Source: Micromonospora tulbaghiae (GTDB lineage: Bacteria > Actinomycetota > Actinomycetes > Mycobacteriales > Micromonosporaceae). Taken from it: 64,000 nt of DNA. This document shows positions 16,326 to 24,194 of this stretch, one piece after another. The stretch lies in the NCBI RefSeq assembly GCF_900091605.1, contig NZ_FMCQ01000005.1:124001-188000 (forward strand), in the 5' to 3' direction. The number at the start of each line of letters is the position of its first letter. Position 1 is the stretch's first letter. Made by a program: the position numbers and the translations under genes. Below the pieces are notes generated by a model. That model was not told the DNA's origin, searched no databases, and worked only from the letters and a program-made list of their open reading frames with translations.

Positions 16326-17143
16326 TTGCTCGCCTTTCCCTGACGGAGTCGCAACGTGCAGCACTTCGGTCCGCCGCCGGCCTTGCGCAGCTCGGACAGG
16401 TCGATCCCGATGGTCTCGTAGCCCCGGTCGCGCAGCTTCGCGGCCAGGTCGGTGGCCTGCGCGGGCAGCACCACGTGCCGCCCGTCGCTCACCGCGTTCA
16501 GGCCCAGCACCTCGGCGTCGGCCATGGTGGCGTGGATCGCGTCCGGGAACAGCCGGCGCAGCACCGCCCGGCTGCCGGGGGAGAACGCCTCCGGCAGGTA
16601 CGCCACGGTGCGCTCGTCGAGCACCGTCAGCGCGGTGTCCAGGTGGTAGAAGCGGGGGTCCACCAGCTGCATGGTGATCACCGGGTAGCCGAAGATCTCC
16701 TGGAGCTGCGCGTGCGACGCGTGCGCGGTGCGGAACCCGGTGCCGGCGAGCAGGTGGTCGCCGGCCAGCAGGACGTCGCCCTCGCCCTCGTTCACGTGCT
16801 TCGGGTCGTACATCTCGAAGCCGGCGCCCTCGAACCAGGCCCGGTACGCGGGCGCCTCGTCGGCGCGCTGCGGGTCGCGGAACTGCACCGCCATGGCCCT
16901 GCCGTCGATCACGGTGCCGCCGTTCGCGGCGAAGACCATGTCCGGCAGGCCGGCGACCGGCTCGATCAGGTCGACCTCGTGGCCCAGGTCCAGGTACGTG
17001 CGCCGAAGCTGCTCCCACTGCCGGATCGCCAGGTCGGCGTCGACCGGGGCGGTGGGGTCCATCCACGGGTTGATCGCGTAGTCGACGGCGAAGTACGTCG
17101 GCCGGCACATCAAAAAGCGCTGGCGGATGGCGTCCATCGTCAT
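16322..17143 (-). CDS. ddaH: Dimethylargininase-like amidinohydrolase
   Basis: 273-residue pentein enzyme of the DDAH/arginine deiminase superfamily. Visible features: MVFAANGGTV, NEGEGDV, catalytic His in FYHLDTAL, and a catalytic Cys in the C-terminal GGGPKCC (residue 261 or 262). DDAH splits methylarginines to citrulline and methylamines; related actinobacterial proteins pair with rocD. ATG 17143 has GGGAG seven bases upstream. Twin repeats precede the promoter. Exact substrate (arginine, dimethylarginine or ornithine-like) is not decided by the sequence. Confidence 0.85.
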   Translation of the reverse strand: MTMDAIRQRFLMCRPTYFAVDYAINPWMDPTAPVDADLAIRQWEQLRRTYLDLGHEVDLIEPVAGLPDMVFAANGGTVIDGRAMAVQFRDPQRADEAPAYRAWFEGAGFEMYDPKHVNEGEGDVLLAGDHLLAGTGFRTAHASHAQLQEIFGYPVITMQLVDPRFYHLDTALTVLDERTVAYLPEAFSPGSRAVLRRLFPDAIHATMADAEVLGLNAVSDGRHVVLPAQATDLAAKLRDRGYETIGIDLSELRKAGGGPKCCTLRLRQGKASK

Positions 17144-17245
17144 GTCGTGCTCCCAGTGTCGGGCGCGCCCGGCCACGGTCGGCCCACGGGCTGGCGCCGT
17201 GGTCCAACGTTATGCGGCCCGGGTAGACGACATCCACCGCGAGAA

Positions 17246-17275
17246 GTTGCGTTGAGCAGCGAATCGTTGCGTTGA
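17246..17275. promoter_or_regulatory. Two direct repeats gttgcgttga, 20 bp apart, upstream of ddaH-rocD
   Basis: Identical decamers at 17246-17255 and 17266-17275 (plus strand), two helical turns apart; a weaker copy attgcgtcga is at 17297-17306. Repeats on one face of the helix suit an Lrp/AsnC-type amino-acid regulator, which often controls rocD. No such regulator gene is present in the window. Confidence 0.45.
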
Positions 17276-17318
17276 ATCGGTCAGCTGCGAGCGATCATTG
17301 CGTCGACGCCGGACACAC

Positions 17319-17347
17319 TTCGGGGGCGGCGAACCGCCGCCCCCGAA
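17319..17347 (-). terminator. Terminator of the acidic-repeat membrane protein gene
   Basis: 13-bp perfect arms 17319-17331 and 17335-17347 with a 3-nt loop, 80 bp past the stop of the minus-strand gene. Confidence 0.75.
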
Positions 17348-17426
17348 AGAGGTGTTGCCCGGCCGGTGAACCACCGGAGCTGATCAGGCTGCCGACGCCC
17401 TGCGTCGGCGATCGGGACAGTGCCCG

Positions 17427-18329
17427 TCAGAACCAGTTGCCAAACTGTGAGTCGAGCCACTCGCGGAAGCGGCCCACCCAGTCGCCGTCGGTGGTCGGCC
17501 AGTCGAACTGGCCGGTCATCGCCACGATGCCGAGCACCACGGCGGCCAGGCCGACCGTGACGCCGATCAGCGCGTCGGTCTTGCCCGCCACGTGCCGACG
17601 ACGGGTGGCGATCAGGCCCAGCACCGCCAGCACGGCACCGACCGCACCGACGCCGATGCCGTACCCGGCGAGCGTGCCGGAGAGCACGAACAGCGCCCCG
17701 ACCACGGAGACGATCAGGCCGAGCGTGGCGAGCAGGCTGGCCCGGGGACGCTTGGTGGTGTACGGCTCCGGCCGGTCCACCCGGCCGTCGCGGTCGGCGT
17801 CCGTACCGTCGGGCCGGCCGTCCCGGTCGAGGTCGGTACGGCCGTCCCGGTCCAGGTCGGTGTGGTCCGGACGGCCGTCGCGGTCCAGGTCGGCGGTGCG
17901 CTCGGCGGCGGGCGTCGCGCCGACCGTCCGGGCGTCGGTCACCGGAGCGGTCCGCGTGTCGGTGTCGGCCCGGCCGCCGGTGACCGCACGCGCCGCCGCA
18001 GCCCGGTCCGCCGCCCGTCGCCGCGCCTCCGCGTCCCGCTCGTCGTCGGCCGCCGTGTTCGGGGCGTCGGTCGCCGCGGCCGTCCTCCGGCCGTCGGTGG
18101 TCGTGGTCGCGTCGAGGTCGCGCGCGTCCCGGCCGGCCGCCGCGTCCCGGGCGCGCTCGTCGTCGGTCGCGGCAGCCGCGCTGCGGTACGTGGTCCGCTC
18201 CTCGTCGCGGTCGGTGACCACGGGGCGGTCGGCCGGCTGCTCGGCGGTCCGGTCGCGCTCGTCGACCACGCCGTCGCCGTTGGTATCGGTACTGGTCGCC
18301 GAAGAGTTCCGGCGGGACAAGATCTTCAC
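17427..18329 (-). CDS. Membrane protein with calcium-loop-like DxDxDG repeats, function unknown
   Basis: 300 residues, no recognised family. The N-terminus holds an EF-hand-like loop, DTNGDGVVDERD. A long Asp/Arg/Ala/Thr-rich hydrophilic region follows, with tandem LDRDGRPD-type units (about residues 155-195) like thrombospondin type-3 or dockerin calcium loops. Then come three membrane helices (about 195-270) and a short aromatic tail. GTG 18329 follows AGGAGGT at ideal spacing. With no signal peptide, the repeats are probably cytoplasmic unless the topology is inverted. Confidence 0.75.
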   Translation of the reverse strand: MKILSRRNSSATSTDTNGDGVVDERDRTAEQPADRPVVTDRDEERTTYRSAAAATDDERARDAAAGRDARDLDATTTTDGRRTAAATDAPNTAADDERDAEARRRAADRAAAARAVTGGRADTDTRTAPVTDARTVGATPAAERTADLDRDGRPDHTDLDRDGRTDLDRDGRPDGTDADRDGRVDRPEPYTTKRPRASLLATLGLIVSVVGALFVLSGTLAGYGIGVGAVGAVLAVLGLIATRRRHVAGKTDALIGVTVGLAAVVLGIVAMTGQFDWPTTDGDWVGRFREWLDSQFGNWF

Positions 18330-18464
18330 GATGGCACCTCCTGATCCAGGCGCGGAGGCCGCGCATGACATGCAGGAAGTACCCAGGTGTGCCGAAATCG
18401 ACACCCGTGGCCCGCTCCGCACGCTCCGGCGGTCGGCATCGGAGCGTGCGGAGATCGCCGCCGG

Positions 18465-19940
18465 TCAGGACACGGTGCGTGACCACTGCTGGTTGGTGCC
18501 CGCACCGCAGGTGTACTGCTGGACGTCCGCGCCGTCGCCGGTGCCGGCGTTCACCACGTCCAGGCACTTCCCGCTGTGCCGGGCCCGCAGCTGGAACCAG
18601 TCGCCGAGCGCGGCCCACTGCCACTGCTGGTTGGCGCCGCTGCCGCAGGTGTACTGGATGATGTTGGCGCCGTCGGCGGTGGACGCGTTCGCGACGTCGA
18701 GGCACTTGCCGCTCGCGGCGTTGACGAGGCGGAACCAGCCGCCGCCGGCGTCCTGGAACTCCCACCTCTGGTTTCCGCCGCCGTTCCACCCCCACTGCTT
18801 GACCTCGGCGTTGTTCGCCGTGGAGCCGTTGATCACGTCGAGCACCCGGCCGCTGTGCCGGGCGGTGACGCGGTAGTACGCGGGCGAGTTGCCGGTGACC
18901 GTGCCCGCCGCCGTGTCGACGGTGACGGACGGGTACCAGGTCAGGCTCATGCTGGTGGCGGTCGGGAAGCTGATCGGCAGCCACACGTACTGGGAGTCGT
19001 TGGCCGGGCCGCCCCAGGCGCCCGCCCACCGGTCACCCAGGTAGAGGTAGCTGGTGCCGGACGTGCCCTGGACCGGCAGCACGAAGGCGGGCTGGGAGTT
19101 GAACGTGGTGCCGTTGCCCACGTCGGTCCAGCCGCTCCACGGTCCCGAGATGCTCGGCGCGGTGGCGTACCGGGCCTGGTTCGGGCTCCAGCCCGTGGCC
19201 CCCGAGGTCAGCAGGAAGTAGGTGCCGCCCCGCTTGAACATCGCCGGCGCCTCGCGGTGCGCACCGTCCCAGAAGTTGCCCACCAGAGCGGCGACGTTCA
19301 GGTAGTCCGAGGTGAGCCGGTAGATGTGCAGGTCGTAGTTGTCGTCGGCGGCCGAGATCATGTACGCGGTGCCGTTGTCGTTGTAGAGCGTGATGTCGCG
19401 GGACATGTGCTGTCCGAGCGGGCGGAAGCTGCCGTGGTAGGTGTAGTCGCCGTCCACAGTGGCCGACGAGGCGACGGCGGCCCGCGCCTCGTTGTAGTCC
19501 GACCCGTTCTCCTTGTGCATCCACATCACGAACCGGCCGGTGCCGGCGTTGTAGACGACCTTCGGCCGCTCGATGTTGGCGACCCGCAGCTCGGCGGCCG
19601 ACGACTGGGTGAGCACGTTGTTGCGGAACTCCCAGGTGCGCAGATCAGTGGAGCGGTAGACCGACACCGCCCGGAACGTGTTGTCCGGGTTGCGGTTCTC
19701 GCCGAACCAGTAGTAGTAGTCGCCGACCTTGAGCACGCCGCCGCCGTGGGCGTGCACCACGGCGCCGTTGGTGTCGGTGAACTGGGTGCCGTTGGTGACC
19801 GTCACCGGCGCCGCGAGCGCGCCCGCTGCCGGTCCCACCACGGGTGCCGCCAGAGCCACCGCGAGCGCCAGCGCCGCCGCCAGGAGGCGGCCACCTCCTG
19901 GCGTCCGGTCGTGCCGCGCCGTCCATCGCATGCCGGTCAC
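18465..19940 (-). CDS. Secreted GH43 (subfamily 24-like) exo-beta-1,3-galactanase with CBM13
   Basis: 491 residues: signal peptide (1-44), five-bladed GH43 domain (about 48-345), and a C-terminal ricin-type CBM13 with three QxW repeats (NQRW, NQQW, NQQW). Sequence features match GH43_24: HAHGGG, Glu124 in ERPKVVYN, Glu230 in REAP and Gln283 in NSQPAF. That subfamily lacks the usual GH43 Asp base and is thought to use Gln. It removes galactose from beta-1,3-galactan, as in arabinogalactan. GTG 19940 overlaps the upstream stop in GTGA; ATG 19931 is the alternative. Confidence 0.85.
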   Translation of the reverse strand: MTGMRWTARHDRTPGGGRLLAAALALAVALAAPVVGPAAGALAAPVTVTNGTQFTDTNGAVVHAHGGGVLKVGDYYYWFGENRNPDNTFRAVSVYRSTDLRTWEFRNNVLTQSSAAELRVANIERPKVVYNAGTGRFVMWMHKENGSDYNEARAAVASSATVDGDYTYHGSFRPLGQHMSRDITLYNDNGTAYMISAADDNYDLHIYRLTSDYLNVAALVGNFWDGAHREAPAMFKRGGTYFLLTSGATGWSPNQARYATAPSISGPWSGWTDVGNGTTFNSQPAFVLPVQGTSGTSYLYLGDRWAGAWGGPANDSQYVWLPISFPTATSMSLTWYPSVTVDTAAGTVTGNSPAYYRVTARHSGRVLDVINGSTANNAEVKQWGWNGGGNQRWEFQDAGGGWFRLVNAASGKCLDVANASTADGANIIQYTCGSGANQQWQWAALGDWFQLRARHSGKCLDVVNAGTGDGADVQQYTCGAGTNQQWSRTVS

Positions 19941-20686
19941 CGCCCGCAGACCGGCGTGATGGCGGCGGGCGTCGCGCTTGCCGCCACGAGCAGGCCGAAC
20001 GTCGTCGAAGCGCCCGGCGCCAGCGACCCGTTCCAGGAGGCGTTGCGGACCGCGACGTCCTGGCCGGCACCCTCGGCCACGCCGCCCCAGACCGACTGGA
20101 TGCGCTCGTCACCGGACCACCGCCACGAGACGAGCCAGCCCGGGACCGGCTCGGTGCCGTCGTTGCGCACTGTCACGGTGGCGACGAAGCCGCCGCCCCA
20201 CCTGCTGTCGATCGTGGCCGTCGCGGAGCAGAGCGACAGCGTGCGTGCCGGTCCGCCGATCACGTACGGATCCCGCGTGCCCTTGGTGTCGCCGAACCGG
20301 AACCAGTACTCGGTGCCCGGGGTCAGGCCGCCGATGGTCACCGTCCCGGATCGTTCCGGCCCGGTGACGGCCTCGGCCACCGGGTCGCGCCACCCGGTGG
20401 CGTCCTCGCGGCTGGTGAAGAGGCTGACGAGGAGCGGCGGGTCGTAGCCGCAGGGCGGGCTGAGCACCATCCAGTAGGTGATGGTGACGCTGGTGGTGGT
20501 GGCGCCCGTCACCTGGCCGGTGACCGGCAGCGCCGGGGGGCACGCGAACGTGGGCGTCGGGGTGGGCGTCGCCGTGGTGGCGGGCGTCATCGCCGTGGTG
20601 GCGGGCGACCGGTCGGCGCCGGCCGAGGCGGCCAGGCCGGTCAGGGCGAGGGCGGCGGCCAGTGCCGCGCCGAGCGTACGGAGCAT
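19937..20686 (-). CDS. Secreted FnIII-CBM2 protein without catalytic domain
   Basis: 249 residues: signal peptide (1-25), Thr/Pro linker, fibronectin type III domain (about 45-140), and a C-terminal CBM2 (about 145-247) with the terminal Cys pair and conserved Trp residues (SRWGGGF, GWLVSW, NASWNG). CBM2 binds cellulose, xylan or chitin. No hydrolase or LPMO domain is visible. ATG 20686 has GGGAGA nine bases upstream. Coupled by 4-bp overlap to the GH43 gene, so it may tether or present the substrate of that enzyme. Confidence 0.85.
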   Translation of the reverse strand: MLRTLGAALAAALALTGLAASAGADRSPATTAMTPATTATPTPTPTFACPPALPVTGQVTGATTTSVTITYWMVLSPPCGYDPPLLVSLFTSREDATGWRDPVAEAVTGPERSGTVTIGGLTPGTEYWFRFGDTKGTRDPYVIGGPARTLSLCSATATIDSRWGGGFVATVTVRNDGTEPVPGWLVSWRWSGDERIQSVWGGVAEGAGQDVAVRNASWNGSLAPGASTTFGLLVAASATPAAITPVCGR

Positions 20687-20954
20687 CTGTCTCTCCCGAG
20701 CTGGGGGCGGTCGGCGCCGGAGTGGTGGTGGACCGCGATGTCGCCGCCGCGGCGGCACGGCGGAGTGCCGGAGAGGACTGCCCGGCACCGGGGTGGCGCA
20801 TCACCCCGCGCTTGTCCCTCCGGCGAGATCGAGCGGCTCGCGCTGGCTCCCGAGCACTACGGCCGCCAGTCTTTCAGTCGACGAACATCGATTCAACGTC
20901 GTCCCACGGCCCGCAGTCGCCGGTGGCGCGCTCTGCTGACTACGCTTGGCGGTC

Positions 20955-21764
20955 GTGCCAGAGGGACACTCCATCCACCGCCTCGCCGCCCGGCACGCCG
21001 AGCTGTTCGCGGGCGACAAGGTGCACGCCGACAGCCCGCAGGGGCGCTTCGCCGAGGGCGCGGCCCGCCTGAGCGGCACCGTCCTGGGCGGCACCGAGGC
21101 GTACGGCAAGCACCTGCTGCACCACTACGCGGGCGAGCTGACGTTGCACGTACACCTCGGCCTGTACGGCAAGTTCGCCGACGGGCCGGGGGAGCCGCCG
21201 GCCCCGGTCGGGCAGGTGCGGCTGCGGCTGCACAGCGACCGGCACTGGCTGGAACTGCGCGGCCCGACCGCCTGCGAGCTGCTGACCCCGCCCGAGGTGG
21301 GGGCGCTGCGGGACCGGCTCGGGCCGGACCCGCTGCGCGCCGACGCCGACCCGGACCGGGCGTACGCGCGGATCCGCCGCAGCCCCACCCCGCTGGCCGC
21401 GCTGCTGCTCGACCAGTCGGTGGTGGCCGGCACCGGCCTGATCTTCGTGACCGAGGCGCTGTTCCGGGCCGGCCTGCCACCGCTGCTGCCGGGGCGGGAG
21501 CTGACGCCGGCCGGCTGGGCCGAACTCTGGGCGGACCTGGTGACGCTGATGACCCGCGCGGTCGAGCGGGGCCGGATCGACACCGTGCGCGACGCCGACC
21601 TGCCGGAGGTGACCGGCCGCGCGCCGCGCGTGGACCGGCACGGCGGCGAGGTGTACGTCTACCGCCGCCCCGGCGCGCCCTGCCACGTCTGCGGCACGGC
21701 GGTCGGCCGGGGCGTGCTCGCGGGGCGCAACCTCTACTGGTGCCCGACCTGCCAGGCGGGCTGA
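20955..21764 (+). CDS. Fpg/Nei-family DNA glycosylase/AP lyase
   Basis: 269-residue base-excision repair glycosylase. The start is fixed by chemistry: the nucleophile must be the N-terminal proline, and only GTG 20955 gives Met-Pro-Glu-Gly-His. A conserved Lys lies in AYGKHLL, and a C4 zinc finger (CHVCG, CPTC) closes the protein. GHSIHRLA is typical of the actinobacterial Nei2 branch rather than MutM, so oxidised pyrimidines are more likely substrates. No good ribosome site; TACGCT lies eight bases upstream. Confidence 0.9.
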   Translation: MPEGHSIHRLAARHAELFAGDKVHADSPQGRFAEGAARLSGTVLGGTEAYGKHLLHHYAGELTLHVHLGLYGKFADGPGEPPAPVGQVRLRLHSDRHWLELRGPTACELLTPPEVGALRDRLGPDPLRADADPDRAYARIRRSPTPLAALLLDQSVVAGTGLIFVTEALFRAGLPPLLPGRELTPAGWAELWADLVTLMTRAVERGRIDTVRDADLPEVTGRAPRVDRHGGEVYVYRRPGAPCHVCGTAVGRGVLAGRNLYWCPTCQAG

Positions 21765-21765
21765 G

Positions 21766-22638
21766 TCACATCTCGTGGAGCAGCCAGCGGGCCGCCTCGA
21801 CGTTGCCGGGGAAGACCTGGTCGCCGCCGATGCTCCAGGCCACCGTCTGCCCGATCGCCCAGCCGCGTACCCGTTCCCGGTCCAGGCCCAGCTCGGTGCT
21901 GAGCCGGTCGAGCCGGTGCCGCACCGCCGCCGGGGAGTGGCCCAGCTCCGCGCCGCGCACGAGCGGCACCACCGCGAACTCCCGCTCGCCGACCAGCGGC
22001 TTCGGGTCGATCACCAGCCACGGCTCGCGCCCGGCGGCCAGGATGTTGCCGGCGTGCAGGTCCTGGTTCACGAGCACCTGCTCGCCCTGGCTCGGCGCCA
22101 GGTCGGTGAGTAGCCCGAGCGCGGCGTCGAGCAGGCGCCGCTCGTACGGGCGGCCGGCCCGTCGCCAGTTACCAGGCATCCGCTCCGCCCAGCCGGCCGC
22201 CTCCTCGGCCAGCGGCGTGAACGGCGCACCGGCCGGCACCGCGAGCCCCGGTAGCAGGCCGATCGCGACGTCGAGCGCCGCGTCGGCCGTCAGGGAGTGC
22301 AGCGGCGTGCCCGGGTCGCACCGCTCGACCAGCAGTGCGCGCCGGTCGGCGTCGTGGGCGAGCAGCCGGATCGCGCCCCGCCCGTCCCAGTGCGCCAGCG
22401 CGGTGGCCTCGTGGACGCTGTCGTCGTCCGGGTACTGGAGCTTCAGCACCGCACGGGTGCCGTCCGGAAGCGTCGCGGGCAGCGCCAGCGAGGCGAACGC
22501 GTACGCGAACGGTGGACCCGGTGTCAGCTCCCACCGCGCGACGCAGTGGGCCAGCCGGCCGGGCAGCTCCGCGAGCCACGCCCGGCCGGCCTCGGTCCGC
22601 TCGACCCAGCGCAGCCCTTCGGGAATGTCGCACCGCAT
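21766..22638 (-). CDS. Aminoglycoside/hydroxyurea phosphotransferase family protein, APH(6)-like
   Basis: 290-residue small-molecule kinase. The ATP lysine lies in AVLKLQYP, the catalytic Asp193 in QDLHAGN and the metal Asp211 in VIDPK. This order matches the APH(6)/StrB and hydroxyurea kinase family (PF04655). Streptomycin 6-phosphorylation is the known activity of some members, but many genomic copies have unknown substrates. Its stop is one base from that of the convergent glycosylase gene, with no terminator between them. Confidence 0.82.
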   Translation of the reverse strand: MRCDIPEGLRWVERTEAGRAWLAELPGRLAHCVARWELTPGPPFAYAFASLALPATLPDGTRAVLKLQYPDDDSVHEATALAHWDGRGAIRLLAHDADRRALLVERCDPGTPLHSLTADAALDVAIGLLPGLAVPAGAPFTPLAEEAAGWAERMPGNWRRAGRPYERRLLDAALGLLTDLAPSQGEQVLVNQDLHAGNILAAGREPWLVIDPKPLVGEREFAVVPLVRGAELGHSPAAVRHRLDRLSTELGLDRERVRGWAIGQTVAWSIGGDQVFPGNVEAARWLLHEM

Positions 22639-22695
22639 CGGGACATCCTGACCGGTGCGACGACGATCCGCAGGCCCGGCCCGGCCGGTGTCTCG

Positions 22696-24117
22696 TCAGC
22701 GCAGCCGGCGGATGTCCCCGTACGCACGGTAGAAGCCGCCCCGGCCGGACTCGCGGACCTCGGTGACCAGGTAGCGCGCGCCCGGCTCGCGGATGCCCTT
22801 GGGGAACTGCACCGACCAGTCGCGCCGGTAGCCGTCGGCGAGGACGTGGACGCGCAGCCGGCCGCCCTGCTCGACGCACTGCACCAGCACGCCGTCGCGA
22901 TCGTCGGTGGTCACCTCGACCGAGGTCCAGGCGGCCGTCTCGGGCATCCGGGCCGGCGCCTTGACGTCGACGACGTCGGGCACGCTGCCCGCCTCGGCCG
23001 CCCGGATCGCCGTCTCGCTCGCGTCGATGCAGGCCAGGTAGCCGCTCGTGGTGACCACGTAGAGCCGGTTGTCGTGGTACTGCATCGAGTACGCCGAGCC
23101 GCAGCCGGTGCCGAGCTTCCACAGCCGGTTGCCGGCCTGGTCGAAGCAGTAGATCGAGGAGGCGCTGTCGCCGGCGAACACGTACCGGCCGCCCTCGGCG
23201 GTGGCGCAGGAGAAGACCGCCGAGTCGCAGCGGTAGACCTGCTCGGCCCGGCCGTCCTTGCGCAGGCGCACCACCTCGCGGGTGCCCGTGCCGGCGAAGA
23301 CGGCGTCCCGCTCCTGCCAGCCGAACAGCACCGCGCCGGTGCCGGTGTGCCACAGCTCGCGCCCGGTGCGCCAGTCGTAGCCGGTGACCCCCTGCGAGTG
23401 GCCGTGGTAGAGCGCGTCGGCGTCGCAACGCACCATCCACGCCGACCGGCCCCGCCCCGGCCGGCGCCAGAGGAACTCGTCCTCGTGGTCGATCGCCGAG
23501 ATGCCGCCGTCGCGGTCGGACACGCCCAGCACGCCGTCGTGGATGTCCAGCCAGTAGATGTCGATCTCGGGCGCGATCGCGTACGCAGCGCGCGGCACCT
23601 TGCCGGACAGGTCGTAGACGTTGCCGTCGTCGCAACCGGCGTAGACCCAGGCGTCGTCGGCGACGATGCACTTCACCCCGTCGGGGAGCCGGACCTGGTT
23701 GACCAGCCGGGCGTGGTGGTCGAGCGTGGTGATCACGCCGTGCTCGTTGCCGACCATGCAGTGCCTGTCGTCGACGAAGATGCCGAAGGCGGGTGCGCCC
23801 GAGGCGTACCGCCACAGGACCGGGGCGGTGCGGGCGGTCGAGCGGGTGCTGACGATCTGGCGGCGCGACACCGTCCGCTTCTGGCGTACGCCGGGCACCG
23901 CGGGGGCGTACCCCTTGCGGACCTTCTCGCCGATCTTCTTCGCGGCGGCGGCGCGGGCGCGGGTGTTGTCCGGGTAGGTGCTCGTCTTCACCTGGCCCTG
24001 GTCGCCGATCCGCCCGTAGCGCACTGTCATCGCGGTGTCGTCGACCACCACCTCGTAGAACTTGTGTGCTCCACCGTCCACTTCGGACAGTTCGAGGTAG
24101 GTCGTCTCCTGCGACAT
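22696..24117 (-). CDS. WGR domain fused to a PQQ-like beta-propeller
   Basis: 473 residues. The N-terminal WGR domain (about 5-75; motif RYGRIG then QVKTSTYP and KIGEKVRKGY) is a nucleic-acid or DNA-end binding module known from PARPs and MolR-like proteins. A Lys/Arg-rich linker (75-105) leads to a seven- or eight-bladed PQQ/WD-like propeller to the end. No signal peptide, so it is cytoplasmic. ATG 24117 follows GGAGGT. Function unknown; the fusion suggests a DNA-associated scaffold or sensor. Confidence 0.8.
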   Translation of the reverse strand: MSQETTYLELSEVDGGAHKFYEVVVDDTAMTVRYGRIGDQGQVKTSTYPDNTRARAAAAKKIGEKVRKGYAPAVPGVRQKRTVSRRQIVSTRSTARTAPVLWRYASGAPAFGIFVDDRHCMVGNEHGVITTLDHHARLVNQVRLPDGVKCIVADDAWVYAGCDDGNVYDLSGKVPRAAYAIAPEIDIYWLDIHDGVLGVSDRDGGISAIDHEDEFLWRRPGRGRSAWMVRCDADALYHGHSQGVTGYDWRTGRELWHTGTGAVLFGWQERDAVFAGTGTREVVRLRKDGRAEQVYRCDSAVFSCATAEGGRYVFAGDSASSIYCFDQAGNRLWKLGTGCGSAYSMQYHDNRLYVVTTSGYLACIDASETAIRAAEAGSVPDVVDVKAPARMPETAAWTSVEVTTDDRDGVLVQCVEQGGRLRVHVLADGYRRDWSVQFPKGIREPGARYLVTEVRESGRGGFYRAYGDIRRLR

Positions 24118-24194
24118 GGGGGTTACCTCCGAGGGGAAGTGCCGGACCGGCAACGCGAGGGCGCGCACACGCTAACGCCGGCCACCGACACTTC

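Noticed and set aside
17100..17237. Continuous rocD frame reaching far upstream
   Set aside because: It passes antisense-free but out of frame through ddaH; rocD begins at GTG 16325 by homology and overlap.
17780..17900. Short G+C-rich repeats as a DNA-level element
   Set aside because: They are explained by the tandem acidic amino-acid repeats of the coding region.
20687..20954. Hidden gene in the gap between the FnIII-CBM2 and DNA glycosylase genes
   Set aside because: Open frames there are out-of-frame extensions without ribosome sites; the gap appears to hold only the two divergent promoters.
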